From: JBDRHL01 sp043816955
GTDB taxonomy: Bacteria > Planctomycetota > Phycisphaerae > Sedimentisphaerales > CAYZTY01
Length of the DNA stretch: 29,027 nt
Direction of reading: 5' to 3'
Assembly (NCBI GenBank): GCA_043816955.1
Contig: JBDRHL010000006.1
Location: 1 to 29,027 of the forward strand
Under the pieces are notes generated by a model, which saw nothing but the letters and a program-made list of their open reading frames with translations, had not been told where the DNA came from and did not search any database. Shown piece by piece: positions 7,518 through 15,382 of the stretch. The first letter of the stretch is position 1. Every line of letters starts with the position of its first letter. The translations under genes and the position numbers were made by a program.

Positions 7518-8636
7518 TCAAAATTTATATTCGAGCCAGTTGCTGTCTGTCGGGCTTTTACCGGATATGTGGATAGTTTTCTTCTGCGGAAGCGCCACAT
7601 AGGTTATCTGCGTATGCCAGTTGCAGACGGAGGCATAATTTTTAACTTCGGGTCTGGCCTTGTATGTGCTTGCCATGATCTCTTTTCCCCGCTGGGCAGT
7701 GAAAGGCCTGGGGCTTTGTTCGATATGATGAAGCATTGAAAGGTATCTGCTTTCTGTGCCGGGCTGGTTTTTGAAAAGCCTTTTCAGTGCATCGGGGTCT
7801 CTTTTTGCTTCAGAGTGAAAGAAATTCCCGATGGCGAATTTTTCGGTTATTTCATAACTGGTCAGTGAAACAGCAAGGGCTTTTTCGACGACACATGCCT
7901 TGCCGGATACATCGGCAAGGATATGGTTTGAATGTCCCATGACATCATCTCTGGCTATGAGCTTTACAGCTTCATCGACATTTTTGCAGTATCGCAGGAC
8001 CAGATTGAATACCATCATGCTCGGGGTGTAGTGTTCCGGGCCGAGCCGGTCATCCTGCCGGAGGATCGATGCCCCCGTGTCGCCGATATAGAGGCCGAAT
8101 TCGTTCATGCCGCCGAAGCCGCCGACCATGCCGAACCATGTTGCCATGATGTATTTCGGCCAATGAGTGCCTGTGTATTCCAAGAGGAAATAGACAGCAT
8201 CGTCGTCGCAATTGTTGCCGCAGATCGTTCCGCTGTCTGTATATTTTCCGGGCATGCAGAAGCCGGTGCAATGGGGGATGTTGACGTTCGGGATATTTTT
8301 GGGAAAGCCCTGTCCGAGGTAATAGTTGTAGAACAATGTCAGCAGCGGCGAGACTTCCGCGCCGGCGGCGATGCCTTCGTTTTCCTGGTATTCGTCGGGA
8401 AAGGTGTTTTTCAGCCAGTTTCTTCTTGCTTCAATTGGCGCGGTAAGCTCCTCAAGGTTTCGGTCAAAATTCAGTTTTCTGACCTTATCTCTGAGGAGCG
8501 TTTGAATTACGTGGCGAAAGGCTTTGCCGTGTTCAAAGCCCAACTGATATGGAGAGGAATCCGATGTCAGCCTGGGAGTGGGCACATAATACCATGCTCT
8601 GTTTGCAGGATTTCCCACAAGATTTTGCAGTTTCAT
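7518..8636 (-). CDS. C45-family autoproteolytic acyltransferase/hydrolase
   Basis: A 372-residue protein of the acyl-CoA:6-aminopenicillanic-acid acyltransferase (peptidase C45) family of N-terminal nucleophile hydrolases. The putative nucleophile is Cys123 in the motif NIPHCTGFC; in the family the precursor cleaves itself immediately before this Cys, exposing it. The following GTICGNNCDDD matches the region that shapes the active site, and ATWFGMVGGFGGMNEFGL is the typical core with the G-G-x-N-x-x-G pattern. No signal peptide is visible, so cytoplasmic action is likely. Substrates of bacterial members are mostly unknown and probably acylated amines or amides. The start is uncertain: ATG 8636 lies 14 nt after a GAAGG, and an in-frame TTG at 8657 is possible. 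It lies about 30 bp after the exported Ada-like gene. Confidence 0.85.
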   Translation of the reverse strand: MKLQNLVGNPANRAWYYVPTPRLTSDSSPYQLGFEHGKAFRHVIQTLLRDKVRKLNFDRNLEELTAPIEARRNWLKNTFPDEYQENEGIAAGAEVSPLLTLFYNYYLGQGFPKNIPNVNIPHCTGFCMPGKYTDSGTICGNNCDDDAVYFLLEYTGTHWPKYIMATWFGMVGGFGGMNEFGLYIGDTGASILRQDDRLGPEHYTPSMMVFNLVLRYCKNVDEAVKLIARDDVMGHSNHILADVSGKACVVEKALAVSLTSYEITEKFAIGNFFHSEAKRDPDALKRLFKNQPGTESRYLSMLHHIEQSPRPFTAQRGKEIMASTYKARPEVKNYASVCNWHTQITYVALPQKKTIHISGKSPTDSNWLEYKF

Positions 8637-8665
8637 ATAATTTATCTTTGCCTTCAATTATTCTT

Positions 8666-9469
8666 TCAGGGATTGCATCTTTTACAGGGTTTCTTTCCTG
8701 CATTTATTGCCTCGGTTCTGGTCTTGTAGTGTACTAGGTTGTCCGGCAATATGTTTTTTGCTGAGAGACAATCAGACCTGTGAAAGACCTTGCTGTTTTT
8801 GGAGGCTACAAAGCTGAGTTCTTTGGGCGATTCATGGGGAGATTGCTTCGGTTCAGTTACGTTCCGGCTTTGTTGTTCCGGTACAGGTTCTGCTTTGGCA
8901 GGTATAGGAGTTACATTATCGGCTGGTGTCGCAGATTCGGCTGGCGCAGAAAGGCATGGTGCGAGTTGATCCGCAAGCTCGGCGATCACTTTTGTAACGG
9001 CATCCTGAAGGCTGATTCTATCCGCATCTGCGATATTTTTTTGTATTTTCTGCTCTATTATTACATAGCGGTTTTGCCTTGGCGTACTTTCAGATGGTGC
9101 AAGGGCAAGCAGGTTTAATGTTACATGATAAAAATATTTTTCCGGGTTTGTAGTTTTGCCCAGAGCTATCTTTGCATCAAGCCGGTAATGCTGTTGAGGA
9201 ATGTTTACAGGCTGTCTGGCGGCGAGGAACCTGTTTTGTGGAGCGGTAAGCTTTTCTTTGAGGGTTTTTCTGAGGGATTCGGTGTCAAGGCCGGCTTCTT
9301 TTGCAAGCTGGTTATCGGTGAATTCAGCGGTAACCAATATGAGTTGAGTTTTTGGTATTGGAACCGGCGAAGGCATCGGGATTTTATTTGGTTCAGCATA
9401 GGAGGGAGTCAAGATGGTGAAAGTAAAAACTGTAATGAGGATTACGGCAAGTGATTCACTGGTTTTCAT
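8666..9469 (-). CDS. Exported protein with C-terminal Ada-like metal-binding domain
   Basis: A 267-residue protein with an N-terminal signal peptide (about 1-25, ending PSYA/EP). A conserved but unrecognised region follows (about 40-170), then a Pro/Ala/Glu-rich linker (about 175-215). The C-terminal domain reads FVASKNSKVFHRSDCLSAKN and ends KKPCKRCNP. This resembles the Cys4 zinc module of the Ada DNA-repair protein (FHRxDC...K.CKRC), which occurs by itself at the C-termini of many secreted bacterial proteins. Three cysteines plus a histidine are visible; the metal is inferred. Export makes a role in DNA repair unlikely. The start is supported by AGGAGAA (9475-9481) placed before ATG. It lies between the DUF1805 gene and the C45 gene with gaps of about 30 bp, suggesting one transcript. 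Confidence 0.75.
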   Translation of the reverse strand: MKTSESLAVILITVFTFTILTPSYAEPNKIPMPSPVPIPKTQLILVTAEFTDNQLAKEAGLDTESLRKTLKEKLTAPQNRFLAARQPVNIPQQHYRLDAKIALGKTTNPEKYFYHVTLNLLALAPSESTPRQNRYVIIEQKIQKNIADADRISLQDAVTKVIAELADQLAPCLSAPAESATPADNVTPIPAKAEPVPEQQSRNVTEPKQSPHESPKELSFVASKNSKVFHRSDCLSAKNILPDNLVHYKTRTEAINAGKKPCKRCNP

Positions 9470-9499
9470 GTCTGTTCTCCTGAATAAATAGTGGTTAAT

Positions 9500-9808
9500 T
9501 TAAGCTATGAGTGGGAAAGCATCTTTGGCGAGCATACCTTGTTTTATACCAAGCGATTTTGCTTTTTCGTTGAGCTTTGTGATCTTTCGGTCAGGGAAAC
9601 GCTCAAGTGTGCCGATGGGATTTCCCCGCGTGCTTTCCACCAGTGCTGCTGCCGCACCATATCCCTGGCAGGATTCAACGTCTATAGCAGGGCAGGCAAG
9701 GAAGCCCTTGGAGCCTGTAACCAGCAGGATGCTGAAGCCTTCCCATTTTGTCTGGATTCCTTCAACCGGTCCACTCGGGGTGTGAAAAATTTTTGTATTA
9801 AGCTGCAT
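9500..9808 (-). CDS. DUF1805 (YunC-like) protein
   Basis: A 102-residue protein that matches the small DUF1805/YunC family in length and in features: a strand pair ending LLVTGSKGFLACPAIDVESC, the central GYGAAAALV and the C-terminal KAKSLGIKQGMLAKDAF. The biochemical function of this family is unknown. The start has a good ribosome-binding site, GGGAGAT (9814-9820). It appears to be the first gene of a minus-strand set with the exported Ada-like protein, C45 acyltransferase and URO-D-like protein, separated by 30, 29 and 51 bp. A predicted promoter lies upstream. The assignment rests on pattern recognition only. Confidence 0.75.
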   Translation of the reverse strand: MQLNTKIFHTPSGPVEGIQTKWEGFSILLVTGSKGFLACPAIDVESCQGYGAAAALVESTRGNPIGTLERFPDRKITKLNEKAKSLGIKQGMLAKDAFPLIA

Positions 9809-9850
9809 TTCTTATCTCCCGGATTTTAACCATACTCTGCATTTTCTGTT

Positions 9851-9878
9851 ATTTTAGTAACAAAGAGAGAAAAATCAA
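9851..9878 (-). promoter_or_regulatory. Predicted promoter of the DUF1805/Ada-like/C45/URO-D gene set
   Basis: On the minus strand, TTGATT (9873-9878) and TAAAAT (9851-9856) are separated by 16 bp in an AT-rich stretch. They would place transcription start about 35 nt before the DUF1805 start codon. Consensus match only. Confidence 0.35.
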
Positions 9879-9914
9879 AGTTTAGAAAAGGACGGACGGT
9901 AAATTTGTGTGGAG

Positions 9915-10487
9915 TTAACAACATGGAAAACGCACCTGTCGCTGCAAGATCGCCTGCTCATGAGCGATCAGGCGTCTTTTGAGAGCCGAACCGCCTGATG
10001 CGGAGAACCCGCCCACTGTTCCATCGGCTTTGATGACACGATGACAAGGGATTATGAGCGGCAGAGGGTTGACAGCCATGACGTTTCCGATTGCACGCCC
10101 TGCACACGGAAAGCCCGCTTTTTCAGCCAACTGTCCGTAGGCGACCGTCTCCCCAAGCCGGATGCCGCGACAGGCCTCCAGTACTTTTTGTGCAAAAGAC
10201 CTGAAACTCGAGAAATTCACCGGCACATCAGGCGCAAATTTGACGTAACCACCCCTAAAATAAAGCCTTATCTGCTCCTGAAGCCGCCGGCAAAACCTTT
10301 TATCCTCCCTGCACCTGCCGGTATCTGTTAGCAGCTTACCGCGGGCTACATACAAGCTGGGCAAAGGAAGACAAGACCGCAAAAGTGCATTTTCAGTGCC
10401 GTAAAGGCCGAAAAAGCCCCATTTCGTCTCGAATATCACATATCGCCCCGCCTGCCCTGCTGAATAATTTCCTGCTCTTCCTGTCAT
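9915..10487 (-). CDS. ogt: Methylated-DNA--protein-cysteine S-methyltransferase
   Basis: A 190-residue suicide DNA-repair protein that removes alkyl groups from O6-alkylguanine onto its own cysteine. The active-site motif IIPCHRVI gives Cys148. Upstream are the helix-turn-helix minor-groove binding region (GETVAYGQLAEKAG), the arginine finger region (CAGRAIGNVMAVNPLPLI) and the downstream GGFSASGGSALKRRLIAHE. It contains no Ada N-terminal metal domain, so it is of the Ogt type. The start at ATG 10487 has no clear ribosome-binding site and the first 15 residues are not conserved, so a nearby downstream start such as GTG at V17 is possible. It is divergent from pheA, sharing a 170-bp intergenic region. 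Confidence 0.93.
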   Translation of the reverse strand: MTGRAGNYSAGQAGRYVIFETKWGFFGLYGTENALLRSCLPLPSLYVARGKLLTDTGRCREDKRFCRRLQEQIRLYFRGGYVKFAPDVPVNFSSFRSFAQKVLEACRGIRLGETVAYGQLAEKAGFPCAGRAIGNVMAVNPLPLIIPCHRVIKADGTVGGFSASGGSALKRRLIAHEQAILQRQVRFPCC

Positions 10488-10558
10488 GTTGATAATTTAA
10501 ACAGCAATCGTGGGAAGTTGGAGTGTTTTTTTGTTTTTTTGCAATTATCGCATTTTTA

Positions 10559-10587
10559 TTGACGATAACGCAGCTTTGTGTTAAATA
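10559..10587 (+). promoter_or_regulatory. Predicted promoter of the pheA-coaB gene run
   Basis: TTGACG (10559-10564) and TAAATA (10582-10587) are separated by 17 bp. The predicted leader of about 65 nt before pheA shows only a weak imperfect hairpin (GGATACC/GGTTTCC) and no Phe-rich leader peptide, so attenuation is not supported. Confidence 0.45.
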
Positions 10588-10657
10588 ATAGGGTTCTGTA
10601 AAATTTACCGTTGGCTGTACAAAGGATACCGGCTGGTTTCCTGATGAGGGTTTTTTT

Positions 10658-11728
10658 ATGTCGCTTGAAGAACTGCGCAAACAGATTGATCAGGTTGATC
10701 TGGAGCTTGTGGAGCTTCTGAATAAGCGCGCGCGGATTGTGGTTCAGATCGGACAACTCAAGAACAGAAGCGACAGGCCGGTTTATTCGCCAGACCGCGA
10801 AAGAGCGGTATTCCAGCGGATTCACACAGCTAATAAAGGGCCGCTACCCGACAAGTGCCTCAATGCCATCTGGCGGGAATTGATGAGCGGCTCCTTTGTG
10901 CTCGAAAGGCCTTTGCGCATTGCCTATCTGGGGCCGGCGGGAAGTTTCAGTCATAGCGCCGCCATGCTGAAGTTCGGCCAGTCCGTCGAATACGAAGCGG
11001 TGATGGATATTCGAGGCATCTTCGAGGAAGTCAGTAAGGCCCATAGTGATCTGGGCATCGTGCCGATCGAGAATTCCGCGGGCGGCGGCGTGATAGAAAC
11101 TCTTGACGCTTTTATTGATTCAGATGTCATGGTGTGCGCGGAAGTTTACATGGCAATCCATCATAATCTGCTTGCTAACTGCCGGATCGAGGAGATCGAA
11201 AAGATTTATTCCAAACCGGAAATCTTTGCCCAGTGTCGAAACTGGCTGACCGCGACCTTCAAAGAAGCCAAAACTGTTTCGGTCGCATCCAGCGCCAAGG
11301 CGGCGCAGATGGCTGCACAGGAACCGCACACTTCTGCAATAGGCTCAAAGGTCGCAGCCGAATTATATGGGCTCCAGATAGTCTGCGAGAGAATTGAAGA
11401 TATCACCAATAACGTTACGCGCTTCCTCGTTATAAGCAAGGAAGATGCAAAACCCACCGGTGATGACAAGACCGCGCTTCTGTTCAGCACCGCTCACAAG
11501 GCAGGAGCGCTGGCCGATGTCCTCAACGTTTTCAAATCCTATGGGATCAACCTGACGAATATCGAGTCCAGGCCGGGCAAAAAACGGGAATGGGAATACT
11601 ACTTCTTTGTAGGTCTCATGGGACACAAAAGCGATCAGAATGTTGTCGAAGCTCTCAACGAAGCCAGAACGCACTGCCTTCAGCTATCGGTTCTGGGAAG
11701 TTTCCCCCGTTCAGCGGAGCTGTTGTGA
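10658..11728 (+). CDS. pheA: Bifunctional chorismate mutase/prephenate dehydratase (P-protein)
   Basis: A 356-residue enzyme that converts chorismate to prephenate and prephenate to phenylpyruvate in phenylalanine synthesis. Residues 1-85 are an AroQ-type chorismate mutase (LEELRKQIDQVDLELVELLN, later DRERAVFQRI). Residues about 88-265 are prephenate dehydratase (IAYLGPAGSFSHSAA, IVPIENSAGGGV, and NNVTRFLVI with the catalytic Thr-Arg-Phe). Residues about 275-350 are an ACT domain (GALADVLNVFKSYGIN, then IESRP), the site of phenylalanine feedback inhibition. Start ATG is preceded by GAGGG with 7-8 nt spacing. It is the first gene of a plus-strand run of eight genes. Confidence 0.96.
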   Translation: MSLEELRKQIDQVDLELVELLNKRARIVVQIGQLKNRSDRPVYSPDRERAVFQRIHTANKGPLPDKCLNAIWRELMSGSFVLERPLRIAYLGPAGSFSHSAAMLKFGQSVEYEAVMDIRGIFEEVSKAHSDLGIVPIENSAGGGVIETLDAFIDSDVMVCAEVYMAIHHNLLANCRIEEIEKIYSKPEIFAQCRNWLTATFKEAKTVSVASSAKAAQMAAQEPHTSAIGSKVAAELYGLQIVCERIEDITNNVTRFLVISKEDAKPTGDDKTALLFSTAHKAGALADVLNVFKSYGINLTNIESRPGKKREWEYYFFVGLMGHKSDQNVVEALNEARTHCLQLSVLGSFPRSAELL

Positions 11729-11804
11729 TATCCCAGCCATGCAGAGAATCAAGATTACAGATTTTATTCAAAAGTAAATTGGTGTCCTTATCCGGAGAGC
11801 GGTT

Positions 11805-12566
11805 ATGACAAAGCCTTTTGTGGCGGGCAACTGGAAGATGAACATGGACCTTGCAGGCAGCAGGACCCTTGCCGCTGAACTGGCACAGAATCTCGAAGGA
11901 ACCGCCGGCGAAAAAGTTGATGTTGCCCTTTGCCCGCCGTTTGTTTATCTGGACGCTGTCCGGGCCGCACTTGACGGCTCGTGGATCAGTGTTGGTGCGC
12001 AGGATGTGTATTTCGAGAATAATGGCGCCTTTACCGGCGAGATAAGCTGCGCAATGCTCAGGGACATCGGCTGCAGCTACGTGATAATCGGGCACTCCGA
12101 GAGACGGCATGTTCTCGGCGAAACTGATGATTTCATAAACAGGAAAATCAAGGCTGCCATTGAAGGCGGACTGCTGGTAATATTCTGTGTCGGAGAGCTG
12201 CTCCAGCAGCGCGAAGCAGGCAAAACTGAAACCATCGTCACCAAGCAGATAAATACAGGCCTCCAGGGAATCAACGCCGAACAGGTGCAGGCAGTTACCG
12301 TTGCTTATGAGCCGGTCTGGGCAATCGGAACAGGCCGAAACGCCACGCCTAAACAGGCCCGGGAAGTACACAGGATTATACGAGGCCTGCTCGCAGCAAA
12401 GTATTCGCGTGACATCGCCTCGAAAATTCGTATTCAGTACGGCGGGTCCGTAAAACCTGATAACGCCCGGCAAATAATGGAACAGGATGATGTAGACGGC
12501 CTTCTCGTCGGCGGAGCAAGTTTGAAAACTAATGATTTTACAGCCATAATAAACGCGGCTACATAA
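11805..12566 (+). CDS. tpiA: Triosephosphate isomerase
   Basis: A 253-residue TIM barrel that interconverts dihydroxyacetone phosphate and glyceraldehyde 3-phosphate in glycolysis. The catalytic residues are all visible: Lys11 in AGNWKMN, His97 in IIGHSERR and Glu169 in AYEPVWAIGTG. The phosphate-binding loops are IQYGGSVKP and DGLLVGGASL. The start has a GGAGAG ribosome-binding site. It lies 76 bp after pheA and 35 bp before secG; the tpiA-secG neighbourhood is common in bacteria. Confidence 0.97.
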   Translation: MTKPFVAGNWKMNMDLAGSRTLAAELAQNLEGTAGEKVDVALCPPFVYLDAVRAALDGSWISVGAQDVYFENNGAFTGEISCAMLRDIGCSYVIIGHSERRHVLGETDDFINRKIKAAIEGGLLVIFCVGELLQQREAGKTETIVTKQINTGLQGINAEQVQAVTVAYEPVWAIGTGRNATPKQAREVHRIIRGLLAAKYSRDIASKIRIQYGGSVKPDNARQIMEQDDVDGLLVGGASLKTNDFTAIINAAT

Positions 12567-12601
12567 TATTGTCAGAAGCATAATAACGAGAGGATCAAAA
12601 C

Positions 12602-12952
12602 ATGATTATTTTCCCCATGGCAGAAATAAACCTGATAATGCACATAATTGCAGTGCTTTTTGTGCTGGTGGCCTTGGCGCTGATTCTGCTCATACTCATG
12701 CAGCGAGGCAAAGGAGGCGGCTTGAGCGGCGCTTTCGGAGGACTTGGAGCCTCCAGCCTGCTCGGAACAAAAACCGGTGATTTCCTCACCTGGGTAACTA
12801 TAGGCTTGACCGCAGCTTTTCTGATACTTGCCGTTCTGATGGGGCTGTTTTACAGACCCGGCGTCTCCGAGCCTTCAGGACCGGTTTTTCCCGCACCTGC
12901 CGCAACACAGACTCAGCCTGATATGCCGGAAAGTCCCTTCGCGGATGAATGA
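12602..12952 (+). CDS. secG: Protein translocase subunit SecG
   Basis: A 116-residue membrane protein with two transmembrane helices (about residues 10-33 and 61-83) separated by the SecG hallmark loop QRGKGGGLSGAFGGLGASSLLGTK. It is the non-essential subunit of SecYEG that helps the SecA-driven export cycle. After the second helix there is a Pro/Ala/Thr-rich tail of about 30 residues, as in many planctomycete SecG proteins. Start: ATG with GAGAGG upstream. It follows tpiA by 35 bp. Confidence 0.94.
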   Translation: MIIFPMAEINLIMHIIAVLFVLVALALILLILMQRGKGGGLSGAFGGLGASSLLGTKTGDFLTWVTIGLTAAFLILAVLMGLFYRPGVSEPSGPVFPAPAATQTQPDMPESPFADE

Positions 12953-13037
12953 AATCTGGACCCCGATATTGAATGAAAGGTAACTGCCTGGTGATTATGT
13001 CCAGGCTGATTGAAAGCTCTAATAAGGGTTGGATGTT

Positions 13038-13919
13038 ATGGTAAACAGCATGACCGGCTATGGTAACGCCGCACGCCAGATAGACGGCATAAGTTATATG
13101 GTGGAAATTAAAACGGTCAACAACCGGTACTTCAAGGTTAACTTCAAGCTACCCGATATGTTTGGCTGTCTCGAAAAAAATGTCGAAGCCCTTCTTCGTG
13201 TGGAAATCCACCGTGGGACGATCAACTATGTGCTGCGGATCAAAGACGCAACACTGCCGAAGTTTAACATTAACACAGAAGCCTTGAAGCAATGTGCCGC
13301 GCAGTTGGAGAAAATAAGCACATCAACCGGAATGAATATCGACATCAGGCTTTCGGACCTCCTGATGCTGCCCGGAATTATTGACCAGGCCGAACCCGAC
13401 GAAAATCAGACACAGGCCATCGCCCAAGCCGTCGCTGCCGTTAGCAGGGAAGCACTGGACAAGCTCAATCAGATGCGAGCTGCGGAAGGTGCTGCACTTG
13501 TTGCGGATTTGAAGGAACATATTGATGTGATCCGGAAAAAACTTGTTGCGATAAGGCAGCGCTTTCCGAATGTTATACAGGGATATCACGAAAAACTCAG
13601 AAAGCGAGTTAATGAACTCCTCGCCGGCGCTCAACTGGAACTGACTGACGAAACATTGGCACGTGAAGTAGCTGTATTTGCCGAACGGTGCGATATCTCC
13701 GAGGAGCTTTCTCGCCTGGATTCACATCTTGAACAATTCCTGGCAACATGTGATTCAGACGGCGACTCCGGCCGAAGGCTCGATTTTATCAGCCAGGAAA
13801 TGCTCCGTGAGGCTAATACCATTGCCAGCAAAGCAGCCGATGCCGACATTGCCCAGCACGTAATTGAGATAAAATGCCGGATTGATCGGCTCAAAGAGCA
13901 GGTACAAAATGTTGAATAG
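13038..13919 (+). CDS. YicC/YloC-family endoribonuclease
   Basis: A 293-residue protein that starts MVNSMTGYGNAA, the conserved N-terminus of the YicC family, with IKTVNNRYFKVNFKLP next and the C-terminal DUF1732 region (LDFISQEMLREANTIASKA, then VIEIKCRIDRLKEQVQNVE). Members in E. coli and B. subtilis are endoribonucleases involved in RNA turnover. ATG 13038 is chosen over the in-frame TTG 9 nt upstream because it fits the family N-terminus. It lies 9 bp before gmk; YicC next to gmk and rpoZ is a widely conserved arrangement. Confidence 0.92.
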   Translation: MVNSMTGYGNAARQIDGISYMVEIKTVNNRYFKVNFKLPDMFGCLEKNVEALLRVEIHRGTINYVLRIKDATLPKFNINTEALKQCAAQLEKISTSTGMNIDIRLSDLLMLPGIIDQAEPDENQTQAIAQAVAAVSREALDKLNQMRAAEGAALVADLKEHIDVIRKKLVAIRQRFPNVIQGYHEKLRKRVNELLAGAQLELTDETLAREVAVFAERCDISEELSRLDSHLEQFLATCDSDGDSGRRLDFISQEMLREANTIASKAADADIAQHVIEIKCRIDRLKEQVQNVE

Positions 13920-13928
13920 AGACTCAAA

Positions 13929-14516
13929 ATGACCCCGGAAAAAGAAAAAAAAGCCGCACTGGTTGTAATAAGCGGCCCGTCAGGGGTCGGCAAAAGTACG
14001 ATCTGTAAAGAAGTTGTCAAACGGCTTGGTGCATTTATGAGTGTCTCGGCAACAACACGAGCCAAAAGTCCGAACGAAGTCGACGGGGTCGACTATTATT
14101 TCCTGGAAAAGGATGAATTTGAAAAAAAGATAAAGGATAGCAACTTTCTGGAGTACGCTGAAGTCTTCGGAAATTATTATGGCACATTTCGCAAGCCGGT
14201 CGAGCAGGCCCTCCGGCAGGGTAAATGCGTTATTCTTGAAATAGATGTCCAGGGCGCTCTTCAGGTAAAAAAAGTGTTTGCCGATGTCTTGTTGATCTTT
14301 ATTCTTCCCCCCACCCAGTCCGAACTGGCTGAGCGAATCTCGCACCGAGGCAGAGACAGCGAAGAAGCAACCGGCGAGAGACTCCAGGGAGCCGGAACAG
14401 AAATTGCCGCAGCATGGCGGTATTACGAGCATATGGTTATTAACGAAGATTTGGAACAGGCAATAAGTGAAGTCATGCAGATAATAAATGGACATTCAAT
14501 TGGAGAAAGCCAATGA
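13929..14516 (+). CDS. gmk: Guanylate kinase
   Basis: A 195-residue nucleoside monophosphate kinase that phosphorylates GMP to GDP. The P-loop is GPSGVGKST (residues 16-24). The GMP-binding region follows (SVSATTRAKSPNEVDGVDYYF, with FLEYAEVFGNYYGT), then CVILEIDVQGALQVK and the lid region (RISHRGRDSEEATGERL). Length and order are normal. It overlaps rpoZ by 4 nt (ATGA), so the two are translationally coupled. Confidence 0.96.
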   Translation: MTPEKEKKAALVVISGPSGVGKSTICKEVVKRLGAFMSVSATTRAKSPNEVDGVDYYFLEKDEFEKKIKDSNFLEYAEVFGNYYGTFRKPVEQALRQGKCVILEIDVQGALQVKKVFADVLLIFILPPTQSELAERISHRGRDSEEATGERLQGAGTEIAAAWRYYEHMVINEDLEQAISEVMQIINGHSIGESQ

Positions 14517-14746
14517 TAGAAACATTAAAAAGTATGGAGATCGTCGATAAGGTCGGCGGCAGGTTCAAGCTTTCCGCCTTGATTCAGAAACGGATGCTGG
14601 AGTTGATGCAGGGAAGCCGCCCGCTCATCGAGGACACCAAAGGCAAGACAATGATGGAGATCGTTGTACAGGAAATCCTGGAAGACAAGATCGTAATTGA
14701 CGCCGGTACCGGCGAATCAAAAAATCCCATGGATGACTTGAAATAG
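14513..14746 (+). CDS. rpoZ: DNA-directed RNA polymerase omega subunit
   Basis: A 77-residue protein with the omega hallmark VGGRFKLSALIQKRMLELMQ and the following GSRPLI. In the family this region binds the C-terminal part of beta-prime and stabilises the core enzyme. The C-terminal part (EIVVQEILEDKIVI) matches the usual omega tail. The gene starts within the stop of gmk and ends 3 nt before coaC, a standard gmk-rpoZ-coaBC arrangement. Confidence 0.92.
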   Translation: MIETLKSMEIVDKVGGRFKLSALIQKRMLELMQGSRPLIEDTKGKTMMEIVVQEILEDKIVIDAGTGESKNPMDDLK

Positions 14747-14749
14747 CAA

Positions 14750-15331
14750 ATGGCTCCGAAGAATTCAAAATTGAATAAGCTTAACATCCTTCTCGGGGTA
14801 ACAGGAGGAATCGCTGCTTACAAGGCGGTCGATCTGGCAAGTAAGCTGGCCGCAGCAGGAGCACAGGTCAAAACCGTGATGACTGCCAGCGCAACCAGAC
14901 TGGTCAGGCCGCGAAGTTTCGAGGCGGTTACACAGTCGAGTGTATACACAACTATGTGGCAGGAGCCGGGTGAGTTTGAAATCAGCCATATCAGTCTGGC
15001 TGATTGGGCGGACATTGTTGTGATCGCCCCTGCAACAGCCAATGTGCTGGGTAAGATGGCCAACGGCCTTTGTGACGACCTGCTCACTACCACCCTCTGT
15101 GCTGCGTGGACCAAACCGATTTTACTTGCCCCTGCCATGAACGAAAATATGTGGAATAACCCCGCTGTAAAATGGAACGTAAAATCGCTCCAGCAGATGG
15201 GTATAATGATGATCGGACCAGCCAGGGGACGACTGGCATGTGGAACTGAGGGCGTCGGACGAATGGCCGAGCCTGCAGACATCCTTGAAGCACTGGAGAA
15301 GATTGCTTCGAAAATAAAAAGTAAAAAATGA
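14750..15331 (+). CDS. coaC: Phosphopantothenoylcysteine decarboxylase (stand-alone CoaC)
   Basis: A 193-residue FMN-dependent flavoprotein that decarboxylates 4'-phosphopantothenoylcysteine in coenzyme A synthesis. The glycine-rich start is LLGVTGGIAAYKAVDLA. The catalytic His is His80 in FEISHISLADWADI. The substrate-binding PAMNENMW motif is at 128-135, and the active-site flap Cys is Cys164 in GRLACGTEGVGRM. The protein stops with a Lys-rich tail before any ligase domain, so the usual CoaBC fusion is split here. CoaB follows 51 bp downstream. Confidence 0.94.
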   Translation: MAPKNSKLNKLNILLGVTGGIAAYKAVDLASKLAAAGAQVKTVMTASATRLVRPRSFEAVTQSSVYTTMWQEPGEFEISHISLADWADIVVIAPATANVLGKMANGLCDDLLTTTLCAAWTKPILLAPAMNENMWNNPAVKWNVKSLQQMGIMMIGPARGRLACGTEGVGRMAEPADILEALEKIASKIKSKK

Positions 15332-15382
15332 TGATGAATTTTCGCGTTTGGGTAAACCTGAGCAGACTATTACGGAACGAAA

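Noticed and set aside
7932..8729. Long plus-strand open frame of 265 codons opposite the C45 gene
   Set aside because: It is the shadow of a well-supported gene on the other strand; the same applies to long frames opposite tpiA (11655-12581), ptsP (16452-17192) and the aldo/keto reductase (20294-21130).
10588..10657. Possible attenuator in the pheA leader
   Set aside because: No Phe-rich leader peptide and only one weak, mismatched hairpin without a T run attached to it.
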